A stretch of DNA of 64,000 nucleotides, taken from the NCBI RefSeq assembly GCF_013170805.1, contig NZ_CP051293.1:5772001-5836000 (forward strand), written 5' to 3'. The position numbers were made by a program, and so were the translations under genes. Each line of letters begins with the position of its first letter. Position 1 is the first letter of the stretch. Origin of the DNA: Mesorhizobium sp. NZP2077. Lineage in GTDB: Bacteria; Pseudomonadota; Alphaproteobacteria; Rhizobiales; Rhizobiaceae. Of the stretch, positions 25,838-35,212 are shown one piece after another. The notes beneath the pieces were generated by a model. That model searched no databases and was not told the DNA's origin. It was given only the letters and a program-made list of their open reading frames with translations.

Positions 25838-28311
25838 GCCGCCGCCCTCATCTCCACCACATCCGCCTTCACCCGCTCCGACTTCGGATCGTAGGGGCTG
25901 CGCAGATGCACTGTCGCGGCATGGCGAATGCCGGCGAGGTCGATCTCGAAACGGCCGCCGTTGAGGAACGCGGCATCGACACCGGCCTCGTTTTCGACCA
26001 GCCCGAGCGCGACCGAGCGGCCAAGCGTGTGGCCGTAGGCAGCCGAGCGAACCTCGCCCACCGGTTTGCCTTGACGCAGGATCAGTTCGCCGCCCCACAG
26101 CATCGGCTCCGCGTCGTCGAGGGTGAACAGCACGACGCGCTTTGCCGCCGCCGCCGATGGCTTTGCCTTGACCAGCGCATCGTGGCCGATGAAGCCGTCC
26201 GGCTTGTCCATGGCTACGGCAAAGCCAAGCCCGGCCTGCCAGGGGTCGATATCGGGCGTGAGCTCGCGGCCCCACGCGCGAAAACCCTTTTCGATGCGCA
26301 AGGCATCGAGCGCGTAGTAGCCGGCGTCGGTCAGACCGAATTCACGGCCGGCGTCATGCAGCGCTTCGTAAACACCCACCGCGAATTCGGTCGGCACGAT
26401 CAGTTCCCAGCCGAGCTCGCCGACATAGGTCATGCGGTTGGCGTAAGCTGTGGCATAGCCGATATCGATCTCGCGGATGGTCGCGAAGGGGAAGCCGGCG
26501 TTGGAAAGATCCGCCGAGGACAGTTTGCCTAAGAGATCGCGCGAACGCGGCCCCATCAGAGCCAGAACCGCATAGGACGAGGTGACGTCGGTGAGGATGG
26601 CATGGGCATCGGCCGGGATATTCTTCACGATCCAGTCGGCATCGTGAACCGCTTGCGCAGAGCCGGTGACGATGAGGAATTTTTCCGCTCCAAGCCGCAT
26701 CACGGTGAGATCGCTTTCATAGCCGCCACGCGGGTTGAGCACACCTGTGTAGACCGAGGTGCCGACCGGCACATCGACATTGCCCGCGCAGATCCGGTTG
26801 AGCACGGCGCAGGCGTCGCGGCCCTGGACAAGAAGTTTTGCGAAGGAGGTCTGGTCGAAGATGGCGACGGCTTCACGCGTCGCCTTCATTTCACGCCTGA
26901 CTGCCTCGTGCCAGTTCTGGCGGCCGAAGGCGTAGTCGTTCTCCGCCTTCTCGCCCGGTTCGGCAAACCAGTTGGCTCGCTCCCAGCCCATTTTTGAACC
27001 AAAGCAGGCACCCTTGGCGGCAAGCCGGTCGTAGAGCGGCGAGCGGCGGAAGGGCCGTGCCGTGTCCAGTTCGCGGTTCGGCCACGGCATGGCGTAGTGC
27101 AGGCCGAGCGTCTCCTTAACCCGATCATGTAGCCAGCGCGGATTGTTGTTGAACGAAGCGAAACGCCTGATGTCGACCGGCCAAAGATCCATGGTCGGCG
27201 CGCTGTTGACGATCCATTCGGCCAGCGCCCTGCCCGCACCGCCGGCGCTGGCTATGCCCATCGAGTTGAAGCCGGCGCCGACATAGAAATTCTTCAGCTC
27301 CGGCGCCTCGCCCAGGAGAAAATTGTTGTCCGGCGTGAAGCTCTCGGGACCGTTGTAGAATTTCTTGACCTCGGCTTCGGCCAGTTGCGGCACGCGGACC
27401 AGCGCGTTTTCCATCAGGATCTCGAACTGGTCCCAATCGTCCGGCAGCAGCGCGAACTCGAAATTTTCCGGAATGCCGTTCATTGCCCACGGCTTGGCAT
27501 GCGGCTCGAAGCCGCCCATGACCAGGCCGCCGACCTCTTCCTTGAAGTAGATGAAGCCGTCGGGGTCGCGCATCACGGGCAGGTCCGGATAGACACCCTC
27601 GATCCTGCCGGTGACGATGTACATGTGCTCGGCCGAATGCAGCGGCACCGAGACGCCGCACATCAGCCCGACCTTGCGCGCCCATTGGCCGGCGCAGTTG
27701 ACGACGATCTCGGCTGATATGTCGCCACGGTCCGTCTCGACACCGCAGGCGACGCCGTTTTTGACGCTGATGCCGGTGACCTTGACCCGCTCGAAAATTT
27801 TCGCACCGCCATTGCGCGCGCCCTTCGCCAGAGATTGCGTCAAGTCGGTCGGGTTGGCCTTGCCGTCTCCCGGCAACCAGACCGCGCCGACCAGGTGGTC
27901 GGTCGCCATGACTGGCCAGAGGTCGCCGGCTTCCTTCGCCGAAATCACATCGATCTCCACGCCCTGCGCACGCGCCGACGCGGCCGTGCGCTTCAGCACG
28001 GTCATGCGGTCGGCGGTGCGCGCCACCGACAGCGAGCCGCAATTCTTCCAGCCGGTGGCGAGCCCAGTCTCGGCCTCCAACTCGCTGTAGAGCTGCGTCG
28101 AATATCGGATCAGGCTGGTCATGTTGGAATGGCTGCGCAACTGGCCGACCAGGCCGGCGGCGTGCCAGGTGGTGCCACCACTGAGCTGTCCCTGCTCGAG
28201 CAGCACCACATCGGTCCAACCGAGCTTGGTCAGGTGATAGGCGACAGAGCAGCCGACGATGCCGCCGCCAACAATGACAACACGGGCCTGGGTGGGAAAT
28301 TCATGTGCCAT
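25834..28311 (-). CDS. FAD-dependent oxidoreductase/aminomethyltransferase (DMGDH-like)
   Basis: An 825-aa fusion: N-terminal DAO-type FAD domain (VIVGGGIVGCSVAYHL, then GGTTWHAAGL with the His that carries covalent FAD in dimethylglycine/sarcosine dehydrogenases), a middle FAO domain and C-terminal GcvT folate-binding domains. Such enzymes demethylate methylated glycines and pass the one-carbon unit to tetrahydrofolate. The ATG at 28311 (MAHEFP) is chosen over an upstream one at 28368. The DeoR gene lies 76 nt upstream on the same strand, the likely controller. The precise N-methylated substrate is unknown. Confidence 0.87.
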   Translation of the reverse strand: MAHEFPTQARVVIVGGGIVGCSVAYHLTKLGWTDVVLLEQGQLSGGTTWHAAGLVGQLRSHSNMTSLIRYSTQLYSELEAETGLATGWKNCGSLSVARTADRMTVLKRTAASARAQGVEIDVISAKEAGDLWPVMATDHLVGAVWLPGDGKANPTDLTQSLAKGARNGGAKIFERVKVTGISVKNGVACGVETDRGDISAEIVVNCAGQWARKVGLMCGVSVPLHSAEHMYIVTGRIEGVYPDLPVMRDPDGFIYFKEEVGGLVMGGFEPHAKPWAMNGIPENFEFALLPDDWDQFEILMENALVRVPQLAEAEVKKFYNGPESFTPDNNFLLGEAPELKNFYVGAGFNSMGIASAGGAGRALAEWIVNSAPTMDLWPVDIRRFASFNNNPRWLHDRVKETLGLHYAMPWPNRELDTARPFRRSPLYDRLAAKGACFGSKMGWERANWFAEPGEKAENDYAFGRQNWHEAVRREMKATREAVAIFDQTSFAKLLVQGRDACAVLNRICAGNVDVPVGTSVYTGVLNPRGGYESDLTVMRLGAEKFLIVTGSAQAVHDADWIVKNIPADAHAILTDVTSSYAVLALMGPRSRDLLGKLSSADLSNAGFPFATIREIDIGYATAYANRMTYVGELGWELIVPTEFAVGVYEALHDAGREFGLTDAGYYALDALRIEKGFRAWGRELTPDIDPWQAGLGFAVAMDKPDGFIGHDALVKAKPSAAAAKRVVLFTLDDAEPMLWGGELILRQGKPVGEVRSAAYGHTLGRSVALGLVENEAGVDAAFLNGGRFEIDLAGIRHAATVHLRSPYDPKSERVKADVVEMRAAA

Positions 28312-28387
28312 GAGCGTTCCGCCATTTGAAGGGATGGCGGACATTAACACAAGAAAACCCAATATCAACTCAAAAAGTCACAAAATA
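28312..28387. promoter_or_regulatory. DeoR-site candidate and hairpin upstream of the GcvT-type gene
   Basis: A 76-nt gap. A 7-bp stem CCGCCAT/ATGGCGG (28319-28325 and 28334-28340) sits next to the start codon. AT-rich repeats with ATATCA, including the minus-strand TGTGATATTTTGTGAC, resemble DeoR-family operators and lie just below the DeoR gene. Confidence 0.35.
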
Positions 28388-29182
28388 TCACATCAAGCTC
28401 GCAACGATGAGTTCAGGCCCCTTTTGCGAAAGCGCCTCGGCAAGGGCGGGTTCGGGACTGGCGTCGACAATTACGCCGGCAGCGCGGTTGAAGTTTGGAA
28501 TGCGGAGCGGCGTCAGCTTGCCGAACTTGCTGCTGTCGAGCACGAAATAGGCCTTCCCGGCGAGCGCGATCATGCGGCCGCGCTGCTCGGCGCCGGCGCG
28601 GGTGAAGTCCGTGACCTCACCGTCGGGGGATAGGGCGCCGCCACCGAGAAAGGCGATGTCGACGCGAAAGCGGGCCATGGCGTCGAGCGTGTCGATGCCG
28701 GAAGCCGCCTCCTCGCCCGGATCGATTTCGCCGCCCAGCATGTGCACGCGCATGCCGGGGACATGGCAAAGATGCAGCGCAATCTTCAGGCTGGCCGTGC
28801 AGATGGTGAGATCGCGCAGTCCGGCCAGGGCCTGCGCGACGGCCAAAGTGGTGGTGCCGGAATCGAGAAAGACCACCATTCCATCCCTGACCAGGCCGGC
28901 GGCGGCTTTGCCGATCGCCGCCTTGCCTCCGGCATTTTCCTGGCTGCGCAGGCTCATCGCCGGTTCGCTCGGTTCGAAGCGGGCAGCACCACCATGCACG
29001 ATGCCCAGCCTGCCCTGGTCCGAAAGCAGCTTCAGGTCACGACGGATGGTTTCGCGCGAAACATCGAAGAACTCGGCCAGCTCGGCGACACTGACGGAAC
29101 CCTGGGCGCTGAGCCGCCTCAGGATCTCATCGTGGCGGCGCGGGGCAAGCGCGCGTGCCGGCAGGCGACTGACGGGAGACAT
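28388..29182 (-). CDS. DeoR family transcriptional regulator
   Basis: A 264-aa DeoR/GlpR-type regulator with the N-terminal helix-turn-helix (SVAELAEFFDVSRETIRRDL, residues about 32-51), the LLSDQGRLGIVHGGA linker and the sugar-phosphate-isomerase-like effector domain (VFLDSGTTTLAVAQAL, later FLGGGALSPDGEVTDF). It precedes the DMGDH-like gene and probably controls it. Effectors of this family are usually phosphorylated metabolites; the one here is unknown. Confidence 0.88.
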   Translation of the reverse strand: MSPVSRLPARALAPRRHDEILRRLSAQGSVSVAELAEFFDVSRETIRRDLKLLSDQGRLGIVHGGAARFEPSEPAMSLRSQENAGGKAAIGKAAAGLVRDGMVVFLDSGTTTLAVAQALAGLRDLTICTASLKIALHLCHVPGMRVHMLGGEIDPGEEAASGIDTLDAMARFRVDIAFLGGGALSPDGEVTDFTRAGAEQRGRMIALAGKAYFVLDSSKFGKLTPLRIPNFNRAAGVIVDASPEPALAEALSQKGPELIVASLM

Positions 29183-29262
29183 GGCAATCCCTTATGTCGA
29201 GCATTGATGTTGCAATATGTGGCAGTGAACCTGCGTAGACGCAACCGCGCCTTCGGCCAGGC

Positions 29263-29988
29263 TTAGGGCTTCCGCGACAGGCCGCCGCGCTCGATCGCAT
29301 TGACGAGCGTCTCGCTGCCTTCGCGAAGATGCCGCCGCAGAACGATCACTGCCTTCTTGACGTCGCGCTGGCGGCAGGCGGCCAGTAGGTCGCGGTGCTC
29401 GCTCTGCGAGCGGTTGCGATAGTCGAGGTTCGACAAGAGGATGCGGACATACCGATCGGCCGCGTTGTGATGCGCCTCGATCAGGCTGAGCAGCCGCTGG
29501 TTGCCGCAGGCATGGTAGAGCGAAAGATGAAAGGTGCGGTTCAGCGCACCCCAGCGGCCGACATTGCGCTCAGCGTCGATCTGGTCGAGCGCCTGTTCGG
29601 CCTCATCGAGCTTGCCATCGGAGAGGGTGGCCACGGACAGCCGCAGCGCTTCGCATTCGAGCAATTCGCGCACCGCGTAGATTTCGCTGATTTCGGCGCC
29701 GTCCATCCGGGCGACATGCGCGCCTTTGGTCGGGTGGATGGACACGATGCCCTCGGCTTCCAACTGGCGAAGCGCGTCACGGATCGGCATGCGACTGAAG
29801 CCGAACTGCTCGGCCAGTTCGTCCTGGCGGAGAGCAGTGCCGGCCTTTAGTGTCCCGCTGGCAATGGCCTCGCGCAGGACGTTGGCGACCCGCTCCGCCA
29901 CCGTCTGCGGTCTCTCGATCAGGCTTTCCGCAAATCCGCGCAATCGATGCTCCCCTGCCACTCGGAATCCAGCGTAATGGAAAACCAC
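29263..29988 (-). CDS. GntR family regulator with FCD domain
   Basis: A 241-aa FadR-type GntR regulator: winged helix DELAEQFGFSRMPIRDALRQLEAEG at about residues 50-75, then an all-helical FCD effector domain (ELLECEALRLSV, LNRTFHLSLYHACGNQRL, with a metal-binding-type His pattern). The GTG at 29988 is used, and a second GTG nine codons in (29961) is a realistic alternative. It lies divergent from a degraded acylase fragment and near the HAL/PAL-type gene at 30428, which it may control. Confidence 0.85.
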   Translation of the reverse strand: MVFHYAGFRVAGEHRLRGFAESLIERPQTVAERVANVLREAIASGTLKAGTALRQDELAEQFGFSRMPIRDALRQLEAEGIVSIHPTKGAHVARMDGAEISEIYAVRELLECEALRLSVATLSDGKLDEAEQALDQIDAERNVGRWGALNRTFHLSLYHACGNQRLLSLIEAHHNAADRYVRILLSNLDYRNRSQSEHRDLLAACRQRDVKKAVIVLRRHLREGSETLVNAIERGGLSRKP

Positions 29989-30004
29989 ACAAGTGGATAT
30001 GAGT

Positions 30005-30021
30005 ATCCTCGTGTACGGGAT
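30005..30021. promoter_or_regulatory. Candidate operator upstream of the GntR/FCD gene
   Basis: ATCCTCGTGTACGGGAT is an imperfect 17-bp dyad with a GTGTAC centre, of the GTnnAC form used by FadR/FCD regulators. It lies 17 nt upstream of the GTG start and is a candidate autoregulatory site. Confidence 0.35.
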
Positions 30022-30044
30022 AGCTCGGGCTCGAACTGCTTCCC

Positions 30045-30293
30045 TCAGTCGACTTCGACGGCGACCACGGCGGCACAGTCGCCGGCCTTGACCAGACCGG
30101 GGAAATGGCGCGCCGTCAGCATACCGGACATTCTTGCCCGGATCTCCTGCGGGGCGATGACGGTGCGGCCGACGGAATGGATGCGGGCCAAAACAGCCCC
30201 CTTCGCCAGCGGCTCACCGAGATCGACCATGGTTTCGATCATGCCGTCCTCATCGGCAAACGAGAAGCAATCGCTGACGGCATGTCGAGCCAT
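30045..30293 (-). pseudogene. C-terminal remnant of a DoeB-type deacylase
   Basis: An 82-codon frame whose sequence (VLARIHSVGRTVIAP, SGMLTARHFPGLVKAGD) matches the C-terminal beta domain of the succinylglutamate desuccinylase/aspartoacylase family, as in N-acetyl-diaminobutyrate deacetylase DoeB. The zinc-binding catalytic domain that should precede it is absent; the ATG at 30293 starts almost at the fragment. It is probably the end of a deleted gene rather than a working enzyme, though a stand-alone small domain cannot be excluded. Confidence 0.6.
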
Positions 30294-30427
30294 TGAGTTC
30301 TGCCCTTCTCGCTTCTGCCCGCTGCCCCAAATGGGAATGGCTTGCAGTCCAGCCAGCAAGCCGCCACAAACGGTGGCGCCCGCCGCGCCGCTGGTCCGGG
30401 CCTCTGGTCACAGGATACAGGCGAGAC

Positions 30428-31924
30428 ATGACAGGCCGAATGATACTGCTCGATGCCAAGCCGCTCGGCGTGGCTGACGTCGCCGAGATCGCACGGCGCA
30501 ACGCCTGGCTTATGCTGGGCGAAGAAGCGATGCACCGCATCCGGGCAAGCCGCGCCCTCATCGAGCATCTCACTGGACTCGGCAAACCGATGTACGGCGT
30601 CACCACGGGCCTCGGCGCCTGCGTCGACACGCCGCTCGCGCAGGCCGACCTGATCGCCTTCCAGCACAGCGTGCCGCTCAGCCACAGCATGGGCATCGGC
30701 CCCGCCCTGCCGACCGAGGCAGTGCGGGCAATGATGACCGCGCGCATCTCGGGCATGGCTGCCGGCGGCACCGGCACCTCCGAACGCGTGGTCATGGGCC
30801 TGGTGGCCGCGCTCAACGCCGGCGTCCATCCGGTGATCCCGACCTGGGGATCGATCGGCGCGGCGGACCTTGCCCATCTCGGCCATATGGCAAGGTCGCT
30901 GCGCGGCGATGGCGAAGCGGAATTCCTGGGCAGGATCATGCCCTCCGCCGAGGCGCTCGCTCTCGCCGGGCTCGAACCACTCGACTTGCGCGAAAAGGAC
31001 GGCCACGCCATCATCGTCGCCAACAGCCTTTCGACCGGAACGGCGTGCCTGTGCCTCGAAGACGTCGCCCATCTCATCAACTGGGCACTGGCAGCGGTCG
31101 CCCTCAACTATGAGGCGTTCCGTTCTTCGCTCACCGCGATCGACGAGGATGCGCTCGCAGCACGGCCAGCCTTTGGCCAGCGCGAAATCGGCGCCCGATT
31201 GCGCACGGAGCTGGCGGGAAGCGGCCTGTGGAAGGACAAGGCAGCGCGGCGTCTGCAGGATCCGCTCAGCTATCGCTGCGTGCCGCAGGTCTGGGGCGGC
31301 CTGCTCCATGCGTTCGAACAGGCGCGGCTGGCGACCGAGATCGAACTGACCCATTCGGGCGACAACCCGGTGATCCTGGCCGAGGGCGAACGGGTGATTT
31401 CCAACGGCAATTTCGACCTCACGGCGATGACGCTGGCCTTTGAACAGCTTGGCCAGGCGCTGGCGCATTGCGCGGTCGGCACCGCCAATCGCTGCATGAA
31501 ACTGATGTCGCCGACAATCGCCGACTTGCCGCGCTTCCTGTCGGCCAGGGGCGGCAGCCGCCAGGGCTATGCGGAACTGCAGAAACCGCTTTCCGCGCTG
31601 GAAGCCGAGATCCGGCATCTGGCCAACCCGATGTCGCTCAGCCCGCTGGCCGTTTCGGACGGCATCGAGGACCAGTCGTCGATGGCGCCGAGGGTGGTGG
31701 CCAAGACCGCCGAGATCATCGAGCGCATGCGCTATCTCGTGGCGATGGAACTGATCTTCGCGGCGACTGGCGTCGAGTTGCGCGGCGTCGTCGACAGTAT
31801 GGGCGAAGGACCGCGGCGCACCTTTGCCGCGGTCCGCGCCCTTGTCAGCCCGCTCGACGACGACCGCGAGATGAGCACCGATATGACACGGATGGCGCGG
31901 ATAGTGGCCGGTCCCCGGTACTGA
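30428..31924 (+). CDS. HAL/PAL-family ammonia-lyase-like protein without the MIO triad
   Basis: A 498-aa protein with the histidine/phenylalanine ammonia-lyase fold. Family segments present: KPMYGVTTGLGA (Y56), SYRCVPQVWGG, HSGDNPVI and NGNFDLTAMTL. The segment that should read GSVGASGDLAPLAH, whose Ala-Ser-Gly makes the MIO cofactor, reads GSIGAADLAHLGH here (residues 141-153): one residue shorter with no Ser or Gly. MIO cannot form from this sequence, so canonical ammonia elimination is unlikely. The ATG at 30428 (MTGRMILL) is chosen. Its neighbours are a GntR regulator and hydroxyacid dehydrogenase; the function is unknown. Confidence 0.8.
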   Translation: MTGRMILLDAKPLGVADVAEIARRNAWLMLGEEAMHRIRASRALIEHLTGLGKPMYGVTTGLGACVDTPLAQADLIAFQHSVPLSHSMGIGPALPTEAVRAMMTARISGMAAGGTGTSERVVMGLVAALNAGVHPVIPTWGSIGAADLAHLGHMARSLRGDGEAEFLGRIMPSAEALALAGLEPLDLREKDGHAIIVANSLSTGTACLCLEDVAHLINWALAAVALNYEAFRSSLTAIDEDALAARPAFGQREIGARLRTELAGSGLWKDKAARRLQDPLSYRCVPQVWGGLLHAFEQARLATEIELTHSGDNPVILAEGERVISNGNFDLTAMTLAFEQLGQALAHCAVGTANRCMKLMSPTIADLPRFLSARGGSRQGYAELQKPLSALEAEIRHLANPMSLSPLAVSDGIEDQSSMAPRVVAKTAEIIERMRYLVAMELIFAATGVELRGVVDSMGEGPRRTFAAVRALVSPLDDDREMSTDMTRMARIVAGPRY

Positions 31925-31976
31925 CCCTTCGCTCCATCCGCCACTTGCTGTTTAATCCCGTAGCGGCAGCCTGATC

Positions 31977-33416
31977 CTATTGGTAAGGCCCCCTGAGATT
32001 CAGCTTCTCGGCCAGAAGGCAAAAACGGTCGATCAGCCGGACAAGCTCTTCGCCCTGTTCGGCGACGATCATGCCGCGCTCGGCGGGCGGCGTGTTGGCA
32101 AGGGCCTTCCACAACCGGCTTTGCCGATCGCAGACATCCGCCAGCTCGGAGCAGTTGCAGGAAGTCAATTTCAAAAGGTGATCCGCCGTCACCGGTCCGA
32201 TGCCAGGGGGCGTCGTCGCTCCAAGCAAGTGATAGCCGGGCGGCACGGTGCCTCTCGCATTGGTCACCGCTTTGCGACAGATGACATCGAACAGCTGGTC
32301 GACGGCCTGCTTGGCGCCGGCGACGCGCGAAGGATGGTCGGTATCGGCGGCGGCGTGCGGCAGAAGTTCAAGTTTGTCGCCATGCCTTTCGACCAAGTCG
32401 AGATAGGGCAGCATCGGACCGGACAGACGCCCGGTCGAGGCATCGCTGAACAGGTCGGCATCGATGGCGGCATGGCGCAGCTGCCCTGCATCCAGCGCCT
32501 CGCCAAGGGCCGCAACATCGACAAGCTCGCCGCGATCGTAATTGACCAGCACTGCACCCTTGTGCATGCGGGAGAGGACGTCTGCGCCTATAATCCCGGC
32601 ATTGGCGTAGCGACCGCTTTGCGCGTCCTGCTTGCCCAGGCCGACATGAACGCTCAACACATCGGCGCCTTCAGCCGCATCGATGAGGTCCGGCGCAAAG
32701 ACAAAACCCTCGGCTTCTATCCAGTCCCGATGTCGCGGCCGCGCGTGGATCACCACGCGCATGCCGAAGGCGCGGGCGAGCTTGGCGACCTCGCGGCCGA
32801 TATTGCCGTAGCCGATGATGGCGATGGTCTTGCCTTCGAGCTTTTCGGTCGGAAAATCGCGCAACTCCCGGCCGGTGTCGAAGGCGCCGCGTGCCACCCG
32901 CTGGTGAAGCCTGTCGACCGGAAGATCCGGCAGCACCTTCAAAATAGCCTTCATCACCATCTGCGCCGTGGCGCGGCTGTTGATGCCGGGCGTGTTCATG
33001 AGTACTGCCGTGCCGCCCTCGCCACTGCCGCCACCCCAGGAGCGCGATCCCATATTGCCGGTGCCGGCGCCGATCCGCACGCCGGCGATCGGAAAGACGG
33101 TCTCCGAGGGCAGAAAGGTCGCGGCGGCGATGACGGCGTCGTAGCGCCCGTCGCCTGCGGCTTCAATCAGTTCCTCGCGAGTACTGAGGTCCGGCTGGTA
33201 GAAGAAATGCACCCTGCCCTGCTCAAGCCCCGCTTTGTCGCCAAGTGCTGCCGCGTGAAAGCGGCCACCCTTGGCCTCGATATGCACACGCACTTCACTC
33301 GGATCAGACTTGCCGTCAGGTCCGAAGCGTACGCCGATCAGATCGCAGATCAGCACGGCGTAGACGCTTTGCGGATCGAACGGCTCCGCGGCCTGTGGGC
33401 TGGTGTTTGCGGTCAC
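31977..33416 (-). CDS. Long NAD(P)-dependent 2-hydroxyacid dehydrogenase
   Basis: A 479-aa D-isomer-specific 2-hydroxyacid dehydrogenase-like protein, about 150 residues longer than usual. It has an N-terminal substrate domain, the Rossmann segment IAIIGYGNIGREVAKLA, catalytic Arg in VNYDRGELVD and His in LPHAAADTDHPS; the usual Glu region reads AIDADLFSD. A C-terminal extension of about 100 residues has a Cys cluster (LTSCNCSELADVCDRQ). The GTG at 33416 has a GAGGGA ribosome site and is preferred over ATG 33434. It is convergent with the HAL-like gene. The substrate is unknown. Confidence 0.78.
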   Translation of the reverse strand: MTANTSPQAAEPFDPQSVYAVLICDLIGVRFGPDGKSDPSEVRVHIEAKGGRFHAAALGDKAGLEQGRVHFFYQPDLSTREELIEAAGDGRYDAVIAAATFLPSETVFPIAGVRIGAGTGNMGSRSWGGGSGEGGTAVLMNTPGINSRATAQMVMKAILKVLPDLPVDRLHQRVARGAFDTGRELRDFPTEKLEGKTIAIIGYGNIGREVAKLARAFGMRVVIHARPRHRDWIEAEGFVFAPDLIDAAEGADVLSVHVGLGKQDAQSGRYANAGIIGADVLSRMHKGAVLVNYDRGELVDVAALGEALDAGQLRHAAIDADLFSDASTGRLSGPMLPYLDLVERHGDKLELLPHAAADTDHPSRVAGAKQAVDQLFDVICRKAVTNARGTVPPGYHLLGATTPPGIGPVTADHLLKLTSCNCSELADVCDRQSRLWKALANTPPAERGMIVAEQGEELVRLIDRFCLLAEKLNLRGPYQ

Positions 33417-33546
33417 GTCGTTTCCCTCATGCAAGAACGGCAGGCCCGCTGTAGCAGCAGGGTGTCCTGAATAATCAGAACCTATCCGCCCGGAAGGGCG
33501 TCAGATCGATCGCCGGCGGCAAACCAGCGGCAAGTTGCGACACGGT

Positions 33547-34893
33547 CTAGAGGCTGGGTCCCAGCTCGATCGGGCTGCCGTCGCTGAACCGGGACTGACG
33601 GAACCTGTGAAGATTATGTCCTGTCTCGTTGCCCTGGACGAGGTCGGACACGATACGGCCCATCCCGGGTCCGATGCCGAAGCCGTGGCCACTCATCCCG
33701 GTGGCGATGACGAGACCCGGAATTTCGGCGGCACGATCAACGATCGGCACGACATCCGGCATCGCATCGATCATGCCCGCCCAGCTCGCCTTGAGCGGCA
33801 CTGTCTTGAACTCTGGGAAAAGTGCCCTGAATTCGCGGTCGATATCGCGTAGCGCCGAGGTTTTTGGGGCGGGATTGAGGATGCGCATCCGTTCGAACGG
33901 GCTTTCCTCGTCCGCGTTCCACCTGCGTGGGGTCGACCAGCTGTCCGGAAACCCTCGCGGCGCCGCCGGCAAATAGTGGGTGCCAAAAGGATTGGCCATC
34001 AAGGCGGGAACATATTTGCTCATGTGGCGAAACGCGTCAGGCCCGACGTAAAGCTGATTGGAGCCGCCCGATGCCAGCGTGTAACCGCCATCCTGCCGGC
34101 GCCGGAATGCGATATGGTCGTCGGCGACGGCGCCCGCATGCATTTCGGGCATGGGTCCGGTGGCGGCGACGGTGGCCCTGACGCTGAGCTGCGGGATGGA
34201 GACGCCGTGGGCGCGCAGGAAGAGCGACGTCCACGCACCGCTCGCGACGACAGCGTTCGAGGTGGCGATACGGCCCTGCTCGCTCCAGACGCCGCTGACG
34301 CGTCCAGCCGATATGTCGAGCATACGCGCCGCACAATTCTCGATGATCGTGACGCCCTCCCGGGCGGCCAACCGAGCAAGCGCCGGCACCGCGACCCAGG
34401 GCTCGGCGCGCATGTCTGACGGGGTGGTCATCGCGCCCTTGAAGGAGCGCGACATGGCCGGGATCAGCCTGGCTGTTTCGCCTTGGTCAAGGAGACGCGT
34501 GTCGACGCCGTGGGTCTCGGCGATTTTCAGGAACTTGGCGAAGCCGGCCATCTCCTTGTCCGTTCGCGCCAGATAGGTGACGCCCGTCTGCTTCAACCCG
34601 ATGTCTTCACCGCACTCGTCGGCCAGTTGCCGCCAGAGGCGTTGCGCTTCGATCACAACAGGCAGTTCGGCGGCATCGCGACCCTGCTGCCGGATCCAGC
34701 CCCAGTTGCGCGACGATTGCTCGCCGGCGATGCGCCCCTTTTCCAGCAATGTCACCGAAATGTTCCGCCGCGCCAGGAACAGGGCCGTGGTCACGCCGAT
34801 GACGCCACCGCCGATGATCACAACCTCCGAAGCCTTCGGCAACGGCGCTTGAAACTGGATCGGCATGGCTTCGGTGAAGGGAAAATTTGTCAA
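33547..34893 (-). CDS. FAD-dependent oxidoreductase (DadA-like)
   Basis: A DAO-family flavoprotein of about 448 aa. The dinucleotide motif is VVIIGGGVIGVTTALFLARR near the N-terminus, then GEQSSRNWGWIRQQGRD, a segment seen in rhizobial D-amino-acid/amine oxidases, and a C-terminal GMSGHGFGIGPGMGRI. The TTG at 34893 has a GAGGGTGG ribosome site; ATG at 34866 gives 439 aa and is the conservative alternative. It probably oxidises an amino acid or amine, feeding the same catabolic region as the hydroxyacid dehydrogenase upstream. Confidence 0.8.
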   Translation of the reverse strand: MTNFPFTEAMPIQFQAPLPKASEVVIIGGGVIGVTTALFLARRNISVTLLEKGRIAGEQSSRNWGWIRQQGRDAAELPVVIEAQRLWRQLADECGEDIGLKQTGVTYLARTDKEMAGFAKFLKIAETHGVDTRLLDQGETARLIPAMSRSFKGAMTTPSDMRAEPWVAVPALARLAAREGVTIIENCAARMLDISAGRVSGVWSEQGRIATSNAVVASGAWTSLFLRAHGVSIPQLSVRATVAATGPMPEMHAGAVADDHIAFRRRQDGGYTLASGGSNQLYVGPDAFRHMSKYVPALMANPFGTHYLPAAPRGFPDSWSTPRRWNADEESPFERMRILNPAPKTSALRDIDREFRALFPEFKTVPLKASWAGMIDAMPDVVPIVDRAAEIPGLVIATGMSGHGFGIGPGMGRIVSDLVQGNETGHNLHRFRQSRFSDGSPIELGPSL

Positions 34894-35212
34894 AGAAGAC
34901 CACCCTCTTGATATTCGCGGCAGTGCCCGCCCTGCCGGACTGGCCGCTTCCGTGGATGTCGGCGATGCGTGACAGAACTGATAGTCCGTCAAGGCTGGGT
35001 CGAGCTGGAGAATCTGCGCGTCAGTGCCATGAAATTGTTTATGCCAGTGAATGTCGCCTGGACACCAGGACATGAATTTTGACGGCAAGGCCGCGAACGC
35101 CGGCACCGCCTGTCAGGCACAGTGCGATACCGCCATTGGCCCTTGAAGGGTCAAGTCGGACACGCGTAACATCGCGCCATCAGAACTGAGTCTGTTTCAT
35201 TCGTCCGGGCTA
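34894..35212. other. Intergenic region, divergent promoters
   Basis: A 319-nt gap between the divergent DadA-like and ABC exporter genes. I see no RNA gene, strong hairpin or coding frame with family similarity; it should hold the promoters for both flanking genes. Confidence 0.5.
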
